Below, piece after piece: positions 40,587-50,200 of a stretch of 64,000 bases of DNA. Under the pieces are notes generated by a model. It was not told the DNA's origin. It made no database searches and worked only from the letters and a program-made list of their open reading frames with translations. The position numbers and the translations under genes were made by a program. Numbering within the stretch: position 1 is the first letter of the stretch; every line of letters begins with the position of its first letter. This stretch comes from Roseomonas nitratireducens (lineage in GTDB: Bacteria > Pseudomonadota > Alphaproteobacteria > Acetobacterales > Acetobacteraceae): positions 1 to 64,000 of the forward strand of contig NZ_JAGIYZ010000011.1 of NCBI RefSeq assembly GCF_017813355.1, in the 5' to 3' direction.

Positions 40587-41390
40587 TCAACCCTGGCCGA
40601 GGAAGTCCAGCACCGCCGCGTTGAACGCCGCCGGATTGTCCGCCTGGACGCTGTGCGCCGCGTTCGGGATCGTCACGCGCGTCGCGTTCGGCATAGCCCC
40701 TTCCAGCGCATCGAGGATCCGCCCGAATTGCGGCTGGGACTGGTTGCCGCCCATCAGCAGCGTGCGCGTGCGGATGCCTTCGGCCTCCGCGCGGCGATAG
40801 GGGCTGCGCTGCTCATGGATCTGGCCGAGCAGCGTGCGGGCATTGTCCCGGTTCACCGCCTTGCGCGCTTCCGACCGCTTGGCCCAGGCGCCGGGGCCGC
40901 CGGTATGCTCGGCGACGACGGTCAGGCCTTCCTCCTCCCGCCCCTCGGCGATCAGCGCGGCGGCCTTGGCGAAGGCGGAGGCCTGGTTGCCCGCCGGCGG
41001 CGCGCCGCCGAGGCTTTCGTCCAGTTCCCCGCCAGGTTCCACCAGCACCAGCGCCGCGATCAGTTCCGGATGGTGCTGGGCGACGCGGAAGGCGATGTGC
41101 CCGCCGCGCGAATGGCCCATCAGCCGCACCGGCCCGGCGCCGAGCGCGCGGATGAACCCGGCGATGTCGGCGGTGTGGCGCGCGATGGTGAAATCCCCGC
41201 CATCCTCCCACCGTCCGGGCCAGCAATGGCGCAGACTGACCGCCATCGCGCGGAAGCGTTCGCCGAAGGGCGCCATCTGCGCCGACCAGGACCGCTGATC
41301 GCCCAGCGTCCCGTGCACCATGACGAGCGGCGGGCCGGACCCGGCCTCGGCATAGGCGATGTCGTAGCCGTCGACGGCGATGCTCGGCAT
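40587..41390 (-). CDS. Alpha/beta-hydrolase fold protein
   Basis: The 267-residue protein shows the alpha/beta-hydrolase core: PPLVMVHGTLGDQRSW (oxyanion HG), nucleophile Ser94 in GHSRGG, and the C-terminal His in IPNAAHSVQADNPAAF. The acid is probably Asp/Glu in the preceding loop. Substrates in this family vary (esters, epoxides, C-C bonds) and cannot be told here. It follows pdxJ on the same strand by 11 bases, so it may be cotranscribed with pdxA-pdxJ, without a clear link in function. Confidence 0.85.
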   Translation of the reverse strand: MPSIAVDGYDIAYAEAGSGPPLVMVHGTLGDQRSWSAQMAPFGERFRAMAVSLRHCWPGRWEDGGDFTIARHTADIAGFIRALGAGPVRLMGHSRGGHIAFRVAQHHPELIAALVLVEPGGELDESLGGAPPAGNQASAFAKAAALIAEGREEEGLTVVAEHTGGPGAWAKRSEARKAVNRDNARTLLGQIHEQRSPYRRAEAEGIRTRTLLMGGNQSQPQFGRILDALEGAMPNATRVTIPNAAHSVQADNPAAFNAAVLDFLGQG

Positions 41391-41401
41391 GGCGTTCCTC
41401 C

Positions 41402-42133
41402 TCAGGCCGCGCGCGCGGCGTCGATCAGCGCGCGGAAGCGCCGCACCACGGCGGGCAGTCCTTCGAACACGCTCTGCGAGATCAGGAAATGGCCGATGGA
41501 AACCTCGGTCACCTCGGGCCAGGCGGCGATCGGGCCGACCGTGTCGTAGGTCAGCCCGTGCCCGGCGTGGCAGAGCAGCCCGGCGGCGCGCGCCGCCTCG
41601 ACGCCGCGCCGCAGCCGCGCGAGTTGCGCCGGCCGGTCGGCGACCGGGCCTTCGGCGTAGGTGCCGGTGTGCAGTTCGATCGCCTGCGCGCCGATGCGAG
41701 CGGCGGCCTCGATCTGCGCCGGATCGGCCTCGATGAAGATCGACACGCGCACATGCGCGGCGCGCAGCCGCTGCACGGCCTGCGCGAGGAACGGCCCGGC
41801 GCGCAGCACGTCGAGCCCGCCTTCGGTCGTCAGTTCCGCGCGCTTTTCCGGCACGATGCAGCAATAGGGCGGGCGGATGCGCTCGGCGAAGGCGACCATC
41901 TCCTCGGTCGCCGCCATCTCGAAGTTGAGCTGCGTCGCGACCTCGCCGCGGATGCGCTCCACGTCGCGGTCGCGGATGTGGCGGCGGTCTTCCCGCAGAT
42001 GGACGGTGATGCCGTCGGCACCCGCCTCGACCGCGACGCGCGCGGCCTCGACCGGGCAGGGGAAGGTCCCGCCGCGCGCGTTGCGCAGCGTGGCGACGTG
42101 ATCGACGTTCACCGAGAGATCGAGATGCGTCAT
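41402..42133 (-). CDS. pdxJ: Pyridoxine 5'-phosphate synthase
   Basis: This 243-residue TIM-barrel enzyme condenses 1-deoxyxylulose 5-phosphate with 3-amino-2-oxopropyl phosphate to form PNP, the last ring-forming step of DXP-dependent B6 synthesis. Typical segments: [88 protein letters not shown] and [17 protein letters not shown]. It overlaps the pdxA stop by ATGA, so the two consecutive pathway enzymes are coupled. Confidence 0.96.
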   Translation of the reverse strand: MTHLDLSVNVDHVATLRNARGGTFPCPVEAARVAVEAGADGITVHLREDRRHIRDRDVERIRGEVATQLNFEMAATEEMVAFAERIRPPYCCIVPEKRAELTTEGGLDVLRAGPFLAQAVQRLRAAHVRVSIFIEADPAQIEAAARIGAQAIELHTGTYAEGPVADRPAQLARLRRGVEAARAAGLLCHAGHGLTYDTVGPIAAWPEVTEVSIGHFLISQSVFEGLPAVVRRFRALIDAARAA

Positions 42134-43101
42134 GCGAAACCCCTGGCGCGCGCCAGTTCCGCCGCCAGGCGGATGGCCGCGATCAATGATGCAGGATCGG
42201 CGCGGCCCGTCCCCGCGATGTCGAGCGCCGTGCCGTGGTCCGGGCTGGTGCGCACGATGGACAGGCCGAGCGTGACGTTCACGCCGCCCGCCATGTCGAG
42301 CGTCTTGATCGGGATCAGCACCTGGTCGTGATACAGGCCGATCGCCGCGTCGTAGGTGGGCCGCGCCAGCGCGGTGAACATGGTGTCGGGCGGCATCGGG
42401 CCGCGCGCGTCGATCCCCTCCGCACGGAGCGTCGCGACGGCGGGGGCGACGATCTCGATATCCTCCCGCCCCATCGTGCCCGCTTCCCCCGCATGCGGGT
42501 TGAGCCCCGCGATGGCGAGCCGTGGTGCCGCGATGCCGAATTCGTCGCGCAGCGCGCGGGCGGTGATGCGCGCCGTCTCGACGATCATGGCGGGCGTCAG
42601 CCGCGCGATGGCGCGCGCGAGCGCCTCATGCACCGTGACGGGCACGACGCGGAGTTCGGGGCAGGCGAGCATCATCACGGGCGGGATGCCGGTGCCCGCG
42701 ATCTCGCCCAGATATTCGGTGTGGCCCGGGTGCTTGAAGCCGGCGGCCGTGAGCGTCGCTTTCTGGATCGGGTTGGTCACCACGCCGGCGGCGCGGCCCG
42801 CCTTGGCCAGTTCGACCGCCTCGGTGATCGCGGCGATGGTCGCGGCCGCGTTCGCGGTGTCCGGCCGGCCGGGCACGGGTGGGGCGGGCAGCGGGCGGTG
42901 CAGCACGGGCAGCGCATCAGGGAAGACCGCCGCCGCGTCCTCGGGTGCCGCGATGGCGCGCACCGGCACCGCGAAGGGCCGCGTCGCGTCGTCGATCAGG
43001 AAGAAGGCCGGGCCGGCCGCGCGCAGCGCCGTCCAGGCGCCGGCGGCGATCTCGGCGCCGATGCCGGCGGGTTCTCCCATGGTGAGGGCAAGCGGGCGCA
43101 T
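42130..43101 (-). CDS. pdxA: 4-hydroxythreonine-4-phosphate dehydrogenase
   Basis: The 323-residue PdxA oxidises 4-phosphohydroxy-L-threonine; decarboxylation gives the amino-ketone used by PdxJ. Motifs: [41 protein letters not shown] (metal His), [23 protein letters not shown]-like [15 protein letters not shown], and [26 protein letters not shown]. The ATG at 43101 fits the family N-terminus. It leads a pdxA-pdxJ-hydrolase unit. A 20-base palindrome lies in the divergent gap upstream. Confidence 0.95.
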   Translation of the reverse strand: MRPLALTMGEPAGIGAEIAAGAWTALRAAGPAFFLIDDATRPFAVPVRAIAAPEDAAAVFPDALPVLHRPLPAPPVPGRPDTANAAATIAAITEAVELAKAGRAAGVVTNPIQKATLTAAGFKHPGHTEYLGEIAGTGIPPVMMLACPELRVVPVTVHEALARAIARLTPAMIVETARITARALRDEFGIAAPRLAIAGLNPHAGEAGTMGREDIEIVAPAVATLRAEGIDARGPMPPDTMFTALARPTYDAAIGLYHDQVLIPIKTLDMAGGVNVTLGLSIVRTSPDHGTALDIAGTGRADPASLIAAIRLAAELARARGFA

Positions 43102-43138
43102 CGCCCCGGATGTAGCCCCGCAGCCGGCGTCTGGCGAG

Positions 43139-43158
43139 GGCTTGCGCCGGCGCAAGCC
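43139..43158. promoter_or_regulatory. Perfect 20-base palindrome between pdxA and TauE/SafE-like genes
   Basis: GGCTTGCGCC followed at once by its reverse complement GGCGCAAGCC sits in the 87-base divergent gap, 38 bases from pdxA and 31 bases from the other start. With no loop it is a better protein-binding site than an RNA hairpin. The regulator is unknown. Confidence 0.5.
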
Positions 43159-43188
43159 TGGGCGTGCCTGCCATGCTATCCAGACGTC

Positions 43189-43926
43189 ATGGAGTTCCTG
43201 GCGAATTGCCTCCATGACCTGACGGCGATCGGCCCGGGCGGGGTGCCGATGGTGATGGCCGCGCTGTTCCTGGCGGGGCTGGCCGGCGGTGCGACGCATT
43301 GCGCGGGCATGTGCGGGCCCTTCGTCATCGCCCAATCGGCCGCGGTCGCGGACCGCGCGGCGGCCGGCGGGATGCTGGCGCGGATTTCGGGTGCGGCGCT
43401 CGCGCCCTATCACCTGGGGCGCGCGCTGGGCTACGGGCTGCTCGGCGCGCTGGCCGGCGGCTTCGCGGGGCTTGTCGCGCTCGGCACGGGGCTGCGCTTC
43501 CTGCTCGCCGCGCTGCTGGTCCTCGCGGCGCTGCTGATGCTGGCGCAGGCGAGCGCGCGCATCGCAGCGCTGCTGCCGCGCCTTCCCGCGCCGCGCCTGC
43601 CGGCGGGGATCGAGGCGCGCATGGGCGCGCTGATCGCGGCACCCACGGGGCTGCGCGGTGTCGCACTCGGCCTGATGCTCTCGGCGCTGCCCTGCGGGCT
43701 GCTCTATGGCGCGCTGGCGGCAGCCGCGGCGACCGGATCGGCGCTTGGCGGCGCGCTCGCCATGCTCGCCTTCGTCGCCGGAACGGTGCCGGCGCTGGTG
43801 GGCGTGGCGTTGCTCGGGCGCTTCTTCGGGCGGCGCGCGGGGCCGGGGATGCGCGTCGCGGGTGCCGCGCTGTTCGCGCTGAACGGCGTGATGCTGGGCG
43901 CGATGGCGGTCAGGCTCGTGGCCTGA
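43189..43926 (+). CDS. TauE/SafE-family (UreH/DUF2-like) membrane protein
   Basis: The 245-residue protein has six to seven helices. The first helix region holds [14 protein letters not shown], the HCxxMCG motif of the cytochrome-oxidase-linked 'sulfite exporter TauE/SafE' group, and [15 protein letters not shown] carries a second Cys in a CPCGL-like place. Both suit copper or thiol handling in the membrane. Genes of this type are often found near cbb3 oxidase genes, as here (ccoN is 900 bases on). It starts divergently from pdxA and ends three bases before the convergent DUF2189 gene. Confidence 0.82.
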   Translation: MEFLANCLHDLTAIGPGGVPMVMAALFLAGLAGGATHCAGMCGPFVIAQSAAVADRAAAGGMLARISGAALAPYHLGRALGYGLLGALAGGFAGLVALGTGLRFLLAALLVLAALLMLAQASARIAALLPRLPAPRLPAGIEARMGALIAAPTGLRGVALGLMLSALPCGLLYGALAAAAATGSALGGALAMLAFVAGTVPALVGVALLGRFFGRRAGPGMRVAGAALFALNGVMLGAMAVRLVA

Positions 43927-43929
43927 CGC

Positions 43930-44706
43930 CTACCGCACCAGGTCGCGATAGGCGTGCCAGGTGGCGTGCCCGACCAGCGGGATCACCAGCGCGAGGCCCA
44001 GGAAGAAGGGCACCATGGCCATCGCCGTGAACACCACGATCAGCCCGGCCCAGAAGATCATCGCCGGCGGGTTGGCGATGACGGCGCGGACGGAGACCGA
44101 GATCGCCTCCATCGCCGTGATGTCCTTGTCGACCAGCATGGGGATCGAGACGGCGGAGATGGCGAAGGCGCCGGCCGCCAGCACCGCGCCGGCGGCCGTG
44201 CCCACGATGAGGAAGGGGAGCAGCATGGGCGAGCGCAGCATCGCCATGGGCAGGTCCTCGAGCGCCGGGGCGAAGTTGATGCCAAACATCAGCATGAAGA
44301 CCAGCGCCGCCACGCGCACCCAGAACAGGTGCAGGATCAGCAGCACGACGCCCATGAAGGCGAGTTGCCCCGCATTGCGCGTATAGCCCTTGAGGCAGGC
44401 GGCGAAGGTGACGGGCTGGCCTTCCTCGCGCAGGCGCGATGCCTCGTAGAGCCCGGCGGCGAGGATCGGCGCCACCATGAAGAAGCCGGCCGAGGCCGGC
44501 AGGATCGCCCAGGCTGTGCGCGCCCAGAGCAGCAGCAGCGCCAGCGCCCAGCCGCCGAGCGTCAGCGCGCCGCCGTAGAAGAAGCCGATCTGCGGATTGG
44601 CCATCAGGTCCCGCCATCCCGCCGTCAGCCACGCCCAGGGCCGATCGGGCGGCACGGTGCGAATCAGGGCGGGTCGGCGCGTGGCGCTGTCCGCTTCGCT
44701 CGGCAT
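43930..44706 (-). CDS. DUF2189 membrane protein
   Basis: The 258-residue protein has about six hydrophobic helices. Family pattern: WAWLTAGWRDLMANPQIGFFYGGALTLGGWAL, then FMVAPILAAGLYEASRLREEGQPVTFAACL, and the C-terminal VGHATWHAYRDLV. DUF2189 proteins are common next to cytochrome oxidase genes in alphaproteobacteria; the function is unknown. The chosen ATG at 44706 matches the family start; the frame runs to 44844 without homology. The gene diverges from ccoN, so the FNR-type box between them could act on both. Confidence 0.83.
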   Translation of the reverse strand: MPSEADSATRRPALIRTVPPDRPWAWLTAGWRDLMANPQIGFFYGGALTLGGWALALLLLWARTAWAILPASAGFFMVAPILAAGLYEASRLREEGQPVTFAACLKGYTRNAGQLAFMGVVLLILHLFWVRVAALVFMLMFGINFAPALEDLPMAMLRSPMLLPFLIVGTAAGAVLAAGAFAISAVSIPMLVDKDITAMEAISVSVRAVIANPPAMIFWAGLIVVFTAMAMVPFFLGLALVIPLVGHATWHAYRDLVR

Positions 44707-44770
44707 GGCGCGGTTCCCCCGGAAGCCTTCGTGACGGAATCGCAGCCTAGCCTGTTGCAGTGCGAGAGAA

Positions 44771-44784
44771 TTGATCCGGATCAA
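44771..44784. promoter_or_regulatory. FNR/FixK-type box upstream of ccoN
   Basis: TTGATCCGGATCAA is a perfect match to the FNR/Anr/FixK consensus TTGAT-N4-ATCAA. It lies 58 bases before the ccoN ATG, which fits a site centred near -41 of a transcript with a leader of about 24 bases. The reverse gene (DUF2189) starts 65 bases away. It predicts induction of the cbb3 operon at low oxygen. Confidence 0.88.
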
Positions 44785-44842
44785 GGACGCATCCGGACCG
44801 GAACGCTTCCTTTCCGACCGTGGCAGGCATGGCGACTCCGCC

Positions 44843-46363
44843 ATGCGGCCGTGGTGGGAGAGATTGGTCGTGGCAGCAGCAACGGCAACCGCCGCCCTGG
44901 CTCCGGGGCAGGCGACAAGGGCTGGGGAGGTGACCTATGTGGAGGCGCCGATCCGCGCCTTCGCGGCGATCACCGCCTTCTGGGGGGTGGTCGGGTTCCT
45001 CGTGGGCGTGGTCATCGCCCTGCAGCTGGCCTTCCCGCTGCTGAACCTCGACCTGGAATGGACCACCTTCGGCCGCCTGCGGCCGCTGCACACGAGCGCG
45101 GTGATCTTCGCCTTCGGCGGCAACGCGCTGCTGTGCACGAGCCTGTTCGTCGTGCAGCGCACCTGCCACGCGCGGCTGTTCGGCGGCGACGACGCGGGAT
45201 GGTTCCTCTTCTGGGGCTACCAGTTCGTCATCGTCATGGCGGCACTCGGCTACGTGCTCGGCATCACGCAGGGCAAGGAATACGCCGAGCCCGAATGGTA
45301 CGTTGACCTCTGGCTGACGGTCGTGTGGGTCGTCTACCTGATCGTGTTCGGCGGGACGATCGTGAAGCGGCAGGAGCCGCACATCTACGTGGCGAACTGG
45401 TTCTTCCTCGCCTTCATCATCACCGTCGCACTGCTGCACATCGGCAACAACATCTCGATCCCGATCAGCCTCGGCTCCTCCACCTCCTACGCCGCGCCCC
45501 CGGGCGTGCAGGGGGCGATGATCCAGTGGTGGTACGGCCACAACGCGGTGGGCTTCTTCCTGACCGCGGGCTTCCTCGGGATCATGTACTACTTCATCCC
45601 CAAGCAGGCGCAGCGGCCGGTCTATTCCTACCGGCTGTCCATCGTGCACTTCTGGACGCTGATCTTCCTGTACATCTGGGCCGGTCCGCACCACCTGCAC
45701 TACACCGCGCTGCCCGACTGGGCGCAGGTGCTGGGCATGGTGTTCTCCGTGATCCTGTGGATGCCGTCCTGGGGCGGCATGATCAACGGGCTCATGACGC
45801 TCTCGGGCGCCTGGGACAAGCTGCGCACCAACCCCGCGCTGCGCTTCTCGGTCACCGCCGTCGGCTTCTACGGCATGTCGACCTTCGAGGGGCCGGTGAT
45901 GTCCATCCGCGCGGTCAACGGCCTGTCGCACTACACCGACTGGACGATCGGCCACGTGCATTCCGGCGCGATGGGCTGGGTCGGCTTCATCACCTTCGGC
46001 GCGCTCTACTACCTGTTCCCCGTGCTGTGGCGGAAGAAGGCGATCTGGAGCGAGAAGCTGATCGCCTGGCACTTCTGGCTCGCGACGTTGGGCATCGTCT
46101 TCTACATCACCGCGATGTGGGTCTCCGGCATCATGCAGGGCCTCATGTGGCGGGCGTACGACGAGCTCGGCTTCCTCCAGTACTCCTTCGTGGAGACGGT
46201 GGAGGCGATGCACCCCTACTACGTGATCCGCGCGCTGGGCGGCGTGCTCTACCTGAGCGGCGCCCTGATCATGGCCTTCAACCTCTGGAAGACCGTCACC
46301 GACAGCGAGGCCTCCGAGCCCGCGCCGTCGGCGGCTTCCGCCATCGCCGTCGCGGCCGAATAA
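44843..46363 (+). CDS. ccoN: cbb3-type cytochrome c oxidase subunit I
   Basis: The 506-residue catalytic heme-copper subunit has 12 helices. Ligand histidines are visible: [14 protein letters not shown] (low-spin heme b), [13 protein letters not shown] (CuB), [13 protein letters not shown] (CuB pair) and [13 protein letters not shown] (hemes). It reduces O2 to water with high affinity and pumps protons. A TTG at 44771 is in frame, but it lies inside the FNR-type box; the ATG at 44843 is the better start and leaves a normal N-terminal segment. It is first of the ccoNOQP unit and is followed 13 bases later by ccoO. Confidence 0.96.
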   Translation: MRPWWERLVVAAATATAALAPGQATRAGEVTYVEAPIRAFAAITAFWGVVGFLVGVVIALQLAFPLLNLDLEWTTFGRLRPLHTSAVIFAFGGNALLCTSLFVVQRTCHARLFGGDDAGWFLFWGYQFVIVMAALGYVLGITQGKEYAEPEWYVDLWLTVVWVVYLIVFGGTIVKRQEPHIYVANWFFLAFIITVALLHIGNNISIPISLGSSTSYAAPPGVQGAMIQWWYGHNAVGFFLTAGFLGIMYYFIPKQAQRPVYSYRLSIVHFWTLIFLYIWAGPHHLHYTALPDWAQVLGMVFSVILWMPSWGGMINGLMTLSGAWDKLRTNPALRFSVTAVGFYGMSTFEGPVMSIRAVNGLSHYTDWTIGHVHSGAMGWVGFITFGALYYLFPVLWRKKAIWSEKLIAWHFWLATLGIVFYITAMWVSGIMQGLMWRAYDELGFLQYSFVETVEAMHPYYVIRALGGVLYLSGALIMAFNLWKTVTDSEASEPAPSAASAIAVAAE

Positions 46364-46376
46364 GGAGGAACCGCAC

Positions 46377-47111
46377 ATGTTCGCCTGGCTTCGCGACCAC
46401 GGCATCATCGAGCGCAACGTGATCCTGATGGGCGTGCTCACGCTCATCACGGTCTCGATCGGCGGCCTCGCGCAGATCGTCCCGCTTTTCGCGGTGGAGA
46501 CGACCATCGAGCGCGTCGCCGGCGTGCGCCCCTACACCCCGCTCGAGCTGCGCGGGCGGGACATCTACATCCGGGAAGGCTGCTACAACTGCCACTCCCA
46601 GATGGTCCGCCCCTTCCGCGACGAGCTGGAACGCTACGGGCACTACAGCCTGGCGGCGGAGAGCATGTACGACCACCCCTTCCAGTGGGGCAGCAAGCGC
46701 ACGGGGCCTGACCTCGCCCGCGTCGGCGGCCGCTACTCGGATGACTGGCAAGCGGCGCATCTGCGCTCCCCGCGCGCGCTGGTGCCGGCCTCGATCATGC
46801 CGCCCTACGCCTTCCTCGACCGCCCGCTCGACGTCTCGGACGTGCAGTCCCGGATGCGCGCGCTGCGCGCGGTCGGCGTGCCCTACACGGACGAGATGAT
46901 CGCGAACGCGGTCGCCGACCTCCGCGCCCAGGCCACGCCGGATGCGGACGCGGCCGCCTTCCAGGGCCGCTACGCCCGCGCCCGCCAGGCGGCCTTCGAC
47001 GGCAATCCCGGCGTGGTGACGGAGATGGATGCGCTCGTCGCCTACCTGCAGATGCTGGGCACGCTCGTCGACTTCCGCGACGTGACGCCCGCGCAGCTGC
47101 GCCAGCCTTGA
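46377..47111 (+). CDS. ccoO: cbb3 oxidase monoheme subunit II
   Basis: This 244-residue protein is anchored by an N-terminal helix ([25 protein letters not shown]) and exposes a cytochrome c domain. The heme is bound by [17 protein letters not shown] (CxxCH), with the distal Met in [10 protein letters not shown]. It passes electrons from CcoP to CcoN. AAGGAGGAACCGCAC is a strong ribosome site before the ATG. The stop is four bases before ccoQ. Confidence 0.96.
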   Translation: MFAWLRDHGIIERNVILMGVLTLITVSIGGLAQIVPLFAVETTIERVAGVRPYTPLELRGRDIYIREGCYNCHSQMVRPFRDELERYGHYSLAAESMYDHPFQWGSKRTGPDLARVGGRYSDDWQAAHLRSPRALVPASIMPPYAFLDRPLDVSDVQSRMRALRAVGVPYTDEMIANAVADLRAQATPDADAAAFQGRYARARQAAFDGNPGVVTEMDALVAYLQMLGTLVDFRDVTPAQLRQP

Positions 47112-47115
47112 GGAG

Positions 47116-47292
47116 ATGACGGTGGAAGCCCTGACCTCCCAGCTGCCGCTGATCCGCACCCTCTGGGTCGTGTGGTTCTTCGTCCTCTTCCTCGGGATGC
47201 TCTGGTTCGTCCTGCGCCCGTCGAGGAAGCAGCACTTCGAATCCCAGGCCGACATTCCGCTGCGCGACGATGTCGCGCGCCCGAGCCGTTGA
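47116..47292 (+). CDS. ccoQ: cbb3 oxidase small subunit CcoQ
   Basis: This 58-residue single-helix protein begins MTVEALTSQLPLIRTLWVVW, with a hydrophobic stretch WVVWFFVLFLGMLWFVLRPSR followed by a polar tail (KQHFESQADIPLRDD), the standard CcoQ layout. It stabilises the association of CcoP with the core. GAGG just before the ATG serves as ribosome site, and the stop is 13 bases from ccoP. It is too short for many gene finders but is fully supported by context. Confidence 0.92.
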   Translation: MTVEALTSQLPLIRTLWVVWFFVLFLGMLWFVLRPSRKQHFESQADIPLRDDVARPSR

Positions 47293-47305
47293 GGAGCATC
47301 CGAGG

Positions 47306-48169
47306 ATGCCGACCAAGATCGAGAAGGACACCCTCTCGGGCCAGGACACCACGGGCCATGAGTGGGACGGGCTCAAGGAGCTCAACACCCCGCTGCCGAA
47401 ATGGTGGCTCTGGACGTTCTACGCCTGCATCGCCTGGGGTGTGGCCTGGGTGATCATCTATCCCTCCATCCCCGGCTGGCGGGGCACCTCGGGCTGGATC
47501 GCGCGGGAGGCGATCGTGGAGGAGGTGCGCGCGGCGACCGAGCGCAACGCGCCGATGATGGCGCGGCTGCGGGAAGCCACGCCCGCGCAGATCGCGGCGA
47601 ATGACGAGATGCGCGCCTTCGCGCTGGCCGGCGGGCGCGTCGCCTTCGCCAACAACTGCGCCGCCTGCCACGGCGCGGGCGGGCAGGGCGCGGCGGGCGG
47701 CTTCCCGTCGCTCGCGGACGATGACTGGATCTGGGGCGGCAGCCTCGAGGAGATCCAGCACACCATCCGCCACGGCATCCGCGCGAATGAAAGCGACGAC
47801 CAGCGGCAGAGCCAGATGCCCCGCTTCGGCGCCGACAACCTGCTGACCGCGGCGCAGATCAACGACGTGGCCGAGCATGTCCTGTCGCTGACCAACCGCG
47901 CGACCGACCAGGCCGCGGCCGGCCGGGGTGCGGCGCTGTTTGCCGAGCAATGCGCCTCCTGCCACGGCGAGCGCGGCGAGGGGAACCGGGAGTTCGGCGC
48001 CCCCCGCCTGAACGACCAGATCTGGCTCTATGGCGCGAGCAAGCCTGAGATCGTGGCGATGATCCGCAACCCGCGGGCCGGCGTGATGCCGTCCTGGCAG
48101 GGGCGGCTCGACGCCGCGACCGTCAACATGCTGACCGTCTACGTGCAGTCCCTCGGCCGCACCAACTGA
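47306..48169 (+). CDS. ccoP: cbb3 oxidase diheme subunit III
   Basis: The 287-residue protein has the family N-terminus (GHEWDGLKELNTPLPKWWLWTFYACIAWGVAWVIIYPSIP), a single TM helix, and two cytochrome c domains with CAACH (NNCAACHGAGGQG) and CASCH (EQCASCHGERGEG) heme sites plus Met ligands in QMPRFG and VMPSWQG. It takes electrons from soluble cytochrome c. An in-frame start at 47270 falls inside ccoQ and is unlikely. It is followed by the ccoGHIS assembly genes. Confidence 0.96.
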   Translation: MPTKIEKDTLSGQDTTGHEWDGLKELNTPLPKWWLWTFYACIAWGVAWVIIYPSIPGWRGTSGWIAREAIVEEVRAATERNAPMMARLREATPAQIAANDEMRAFALAGGRVAFANNCAACHGAGGQGAAGGFPSLADDDWIWGGSLEEIQHTIRHGIRANESDDQRQSQMPRFGADNLLTAAQINDVAEHVLSLTNRATDQAAAGRGAALFAEQCASCHGERGEGNREFGAPRLNDQIWLYGASKPEIVAMIRNPRAGVMPSWQGRLDAATVNMLTVYVQSLGRTN

Positions 48170-48192
48170 GGCCGGGGGCAAGCGAGGCAGAC

Positions 48193-49728
48193 ATGGGCAC
48201 CGTCGAGGCGCCGCACCGCGCGAAAGGGGACCGGCCGGCCGACGCGCCGGTCTCCGCCGCGCCGCAATCGCTCTACGCGGCGCGGCAGAAGGTCTATCCG
48301 AAGCGCGTCTTCGGCCTCGTCCGCTCGGCCAAGTGGGCGGTGCTCGGGCTCTGCCTCGCGTTCTACTACATCGTGCCCTGGCTGCGCTGGGACCGCGGCG
48401 CGGGGATGCCCGACCAGGCGGTGCTGGTCGACATCACCAACGCCAGGCTGTTCTTCTTCTGGATCGAGATCTGGCCGCAGGAGATCTACTTCCTCACCGG
48501 CGCGCTGATCCTCGGCGCCTTCGCGCTGTTCGCCGTCTCCTCCCTGTTCGGGCGGCTGTGGTGCGGCTTCACCTGCCCGCAGACGGTCTGGACGGACCTG
48601 TTCATGTGGGTGGAGCGCTGGATCCAGGGCGACCGCAACGCGCGGATGAAGCTCGACCAGGGGCCGAAGGACGCGAACTACTGGACGCGCAAGGGCCTGA
48701 CCCATGCGGTGTGGGTGCTGATCGCGGCCGCGACGGGCGGCGCCTGGGTGATGTACTTCAACGACGCGCCGACCGTGACGATGGAGATCCTGACCGGCAC
48801 GGCGGGCACGCAGGTCTACTTCTTCTTCGCCATGTTCGCCGGCTTCACCTACCTGCTCGCCGGCTGGGCGCGGGAACAGGTCTGCACCTACATGTGTCCC
48901 TGGCCGCGCTTCCAGGCGGCGATGCTCGACGAGAACTCGCTCGTCGTCACCTATCGCGACTGGCGCGGCGAACCGCGCGGCAAGGCGAAGGCGGAGAATG
49001 TCGGCGATTGCGTCGACTGCTACGCCTGCGTCCATGTCTGCCCGACGGGCATCGACATCCGCGACGGGCAGCAGCTGGAATGCATCGGCTGCGGGCTTTG
49101 CATCGACGCCTGCGACAGCGTCATGGGCAAGCTCGGCCGGCCGAAGGGGCTGATCGCCTTTGAGACGCTGAAGAACCTCGCCGCCAGCGAGGCCGCCGTC
49201 GCCGGCATGGCCCCCGGCCCCGAACGCCAGGCCTGCGGGATGAAGGCGCGCACCATGCCGCGCTTCGTCCGCCCGCGCACGCTGATGTACGCCGGCGCGC
49301 TCGCCGTCGTCTCGCTCGCGATGCTGCTGGCCTTCGTGCTGCGCTCGACGCTCGACGTCACGGTGCTGCGCGACCGCGCGCCGCTGTTCGTCCGGCTGTC
49401 GGATGGCGGCATCCGCAACGGCTACACGGTCAAGATCGTGAACAAGCGGCGCGACGACACGCCGCTGGTCCTCTCGCTCCAGGCGCCGGAGGGCTTCCGC
49501 CTGTCGGTGCAGGATGCCGCGACCGACGCGCAGGGCCGCCCGCTGCTGGCGCGCCGCGCCGACGGCATCACGCAGTACCGCGTCTTCGTCACCGCGCCGG
49601 CGGGCCTGAGGGTCCGCGAGGATACGCATGTGACCTTCCGCCTGCTGGACGCGGGCGGCCGCGTGATCGCGGGCGAACGCAGTTCCTTCCGGGGGCCGGG
49701 CCATGACCGCAACGACCATCATGACTGA
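48193..49728 (+). CDS. ccoG: cbb3 oxidase accessory iron-sulfur protein CcoG/RdxA/FixG
   Basis: The 511-residue membrane ferredoxin has about five helices. Cys motifs include WCGFTCPQTVWTDLF, VCTYMCPWPRFQ and two 4Fe-4S clusters in VGDCVDCYACVHVCPTGIDI and CIGCGLCIDACDSVM. The C-terminal periplasmic part is the FixG Ig-like domain. CcoG is a Cu(II)/Cu(I) reductase that helps deliver copper to CuB. It overlaps ccoH by 26 bases. Confidence 0.95.
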   Translation: MGTVEAPHRAKGDRPADAPVSAAPQSLYAARQKVYPKRVFGLVRSAKWAVLGLCLAFYYIVPWLRWDRGAGMPDQAVLVDITNARLFFFWIEIWPQEIYFLTGALILGAFALFAVSSLFGRLWCGFTCPQTVWTDLFMWVERWIQGDRNARMKLDQGPKDANYWTRKGLTHAVWVLIAAATGGAWVMYFNDAPTVTMEILTGTAGTQVYFFFAMFAGFTYLLAGWAREQVCTYMCPWPRFQAAMLDENSLVVTYRDWRGEPRGKAKAENVGDCVDCYACVHVCPTGIDIRDGQQLECIGCGLCIDACDSVMGKLGRPKGLIAFETLKNLAASEAAVAGMAPGPERQACGMKARTMPRFVRPRTLMYAGALAVVSLAMLLAFVLRSTLDVTVLRDRAPLFVRLSDGGIRNGYTVKIVNKRRDDTPLVLSLQAPEGFRLSVQDAATDAQGRPLLARRADGITQYRVFVTAPAGLRVREDTHVTFRLLDAGGRVIAGERSSFRGPGHDRNDHHD

Positions 49729-50200
49729 CCGCGGCCAGCCGCACGACCCTTCCCGCGGCCGCTGGATCCCCTGGGCCTTCGCCGGGGCCATGACGCTCGT
49801 CGTCCTGGTCAACGCGGTGCTCGTCTACTTCGCCATCTCGACCTTCACCGGCGTGACCGTCCCGCGTTCCTACGAACGCGGCCGCGGCTATGACGGGGTG
49901 CTGGCGGAAGCGGCGCGGCAGGATGCGCTCGGCTGGAAGGCCGATGTCGCGCTGGCAGGCGGGCGGCTGAGCCTGGTCGCGACCGACCGCGAGGGCCGCC
50001 CCGTCCCCGGCCGCGTCGAGGGCGTGCTGCTCCGCCCGCTGGAAGGCACCGAGATCCCGCTCGCCTTCTCCCCGGTCGGCGGCGGACGCTGGGCCGCGGA
50101 CGCCGTCCCGCCGCAGCGCGGCCAGTGGGAAGCGCGGCTGACGCTGTTCGGCCCGAACGAGACCGCCTTCGACATCCGTCGCCGCGTGGTCGTGCCGTGA
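49703..50200 (+). CDS. ccoH: cbb3 oxidase assembly protein CcoH/FixH
   Basis: The 165-residue protein has a single N-terminal TM helix (WIPWAFAGAMTLVVLVNAVLVYFAISTF) and a periplasmic beta domain (FixH). Family pattern GVTVPRSYERGRGYDGVLAEAARQDALGWKADV is clear. CcoH is needed for stable assembly and stays with the complex. A second ATG seven codons in (MTDRGQ) could be used. The stop overlaps the GTG start of ccoI. Confidence 0.92.
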   Translation: MTATTIMTDRGQPHDPSRGRWIPWAFAGAMTLVVLVNAVLVYFAISTFTGVTVPRSYERGRGYDGVLAEAARQDALGWKADVALAGGRLSLVATDREGRPVPGRVEGVLLRPLEGTEIPLAFSPVGGGRWAADAVPPQRGQWEARLTLFGPNETAFDIRRRVVVP

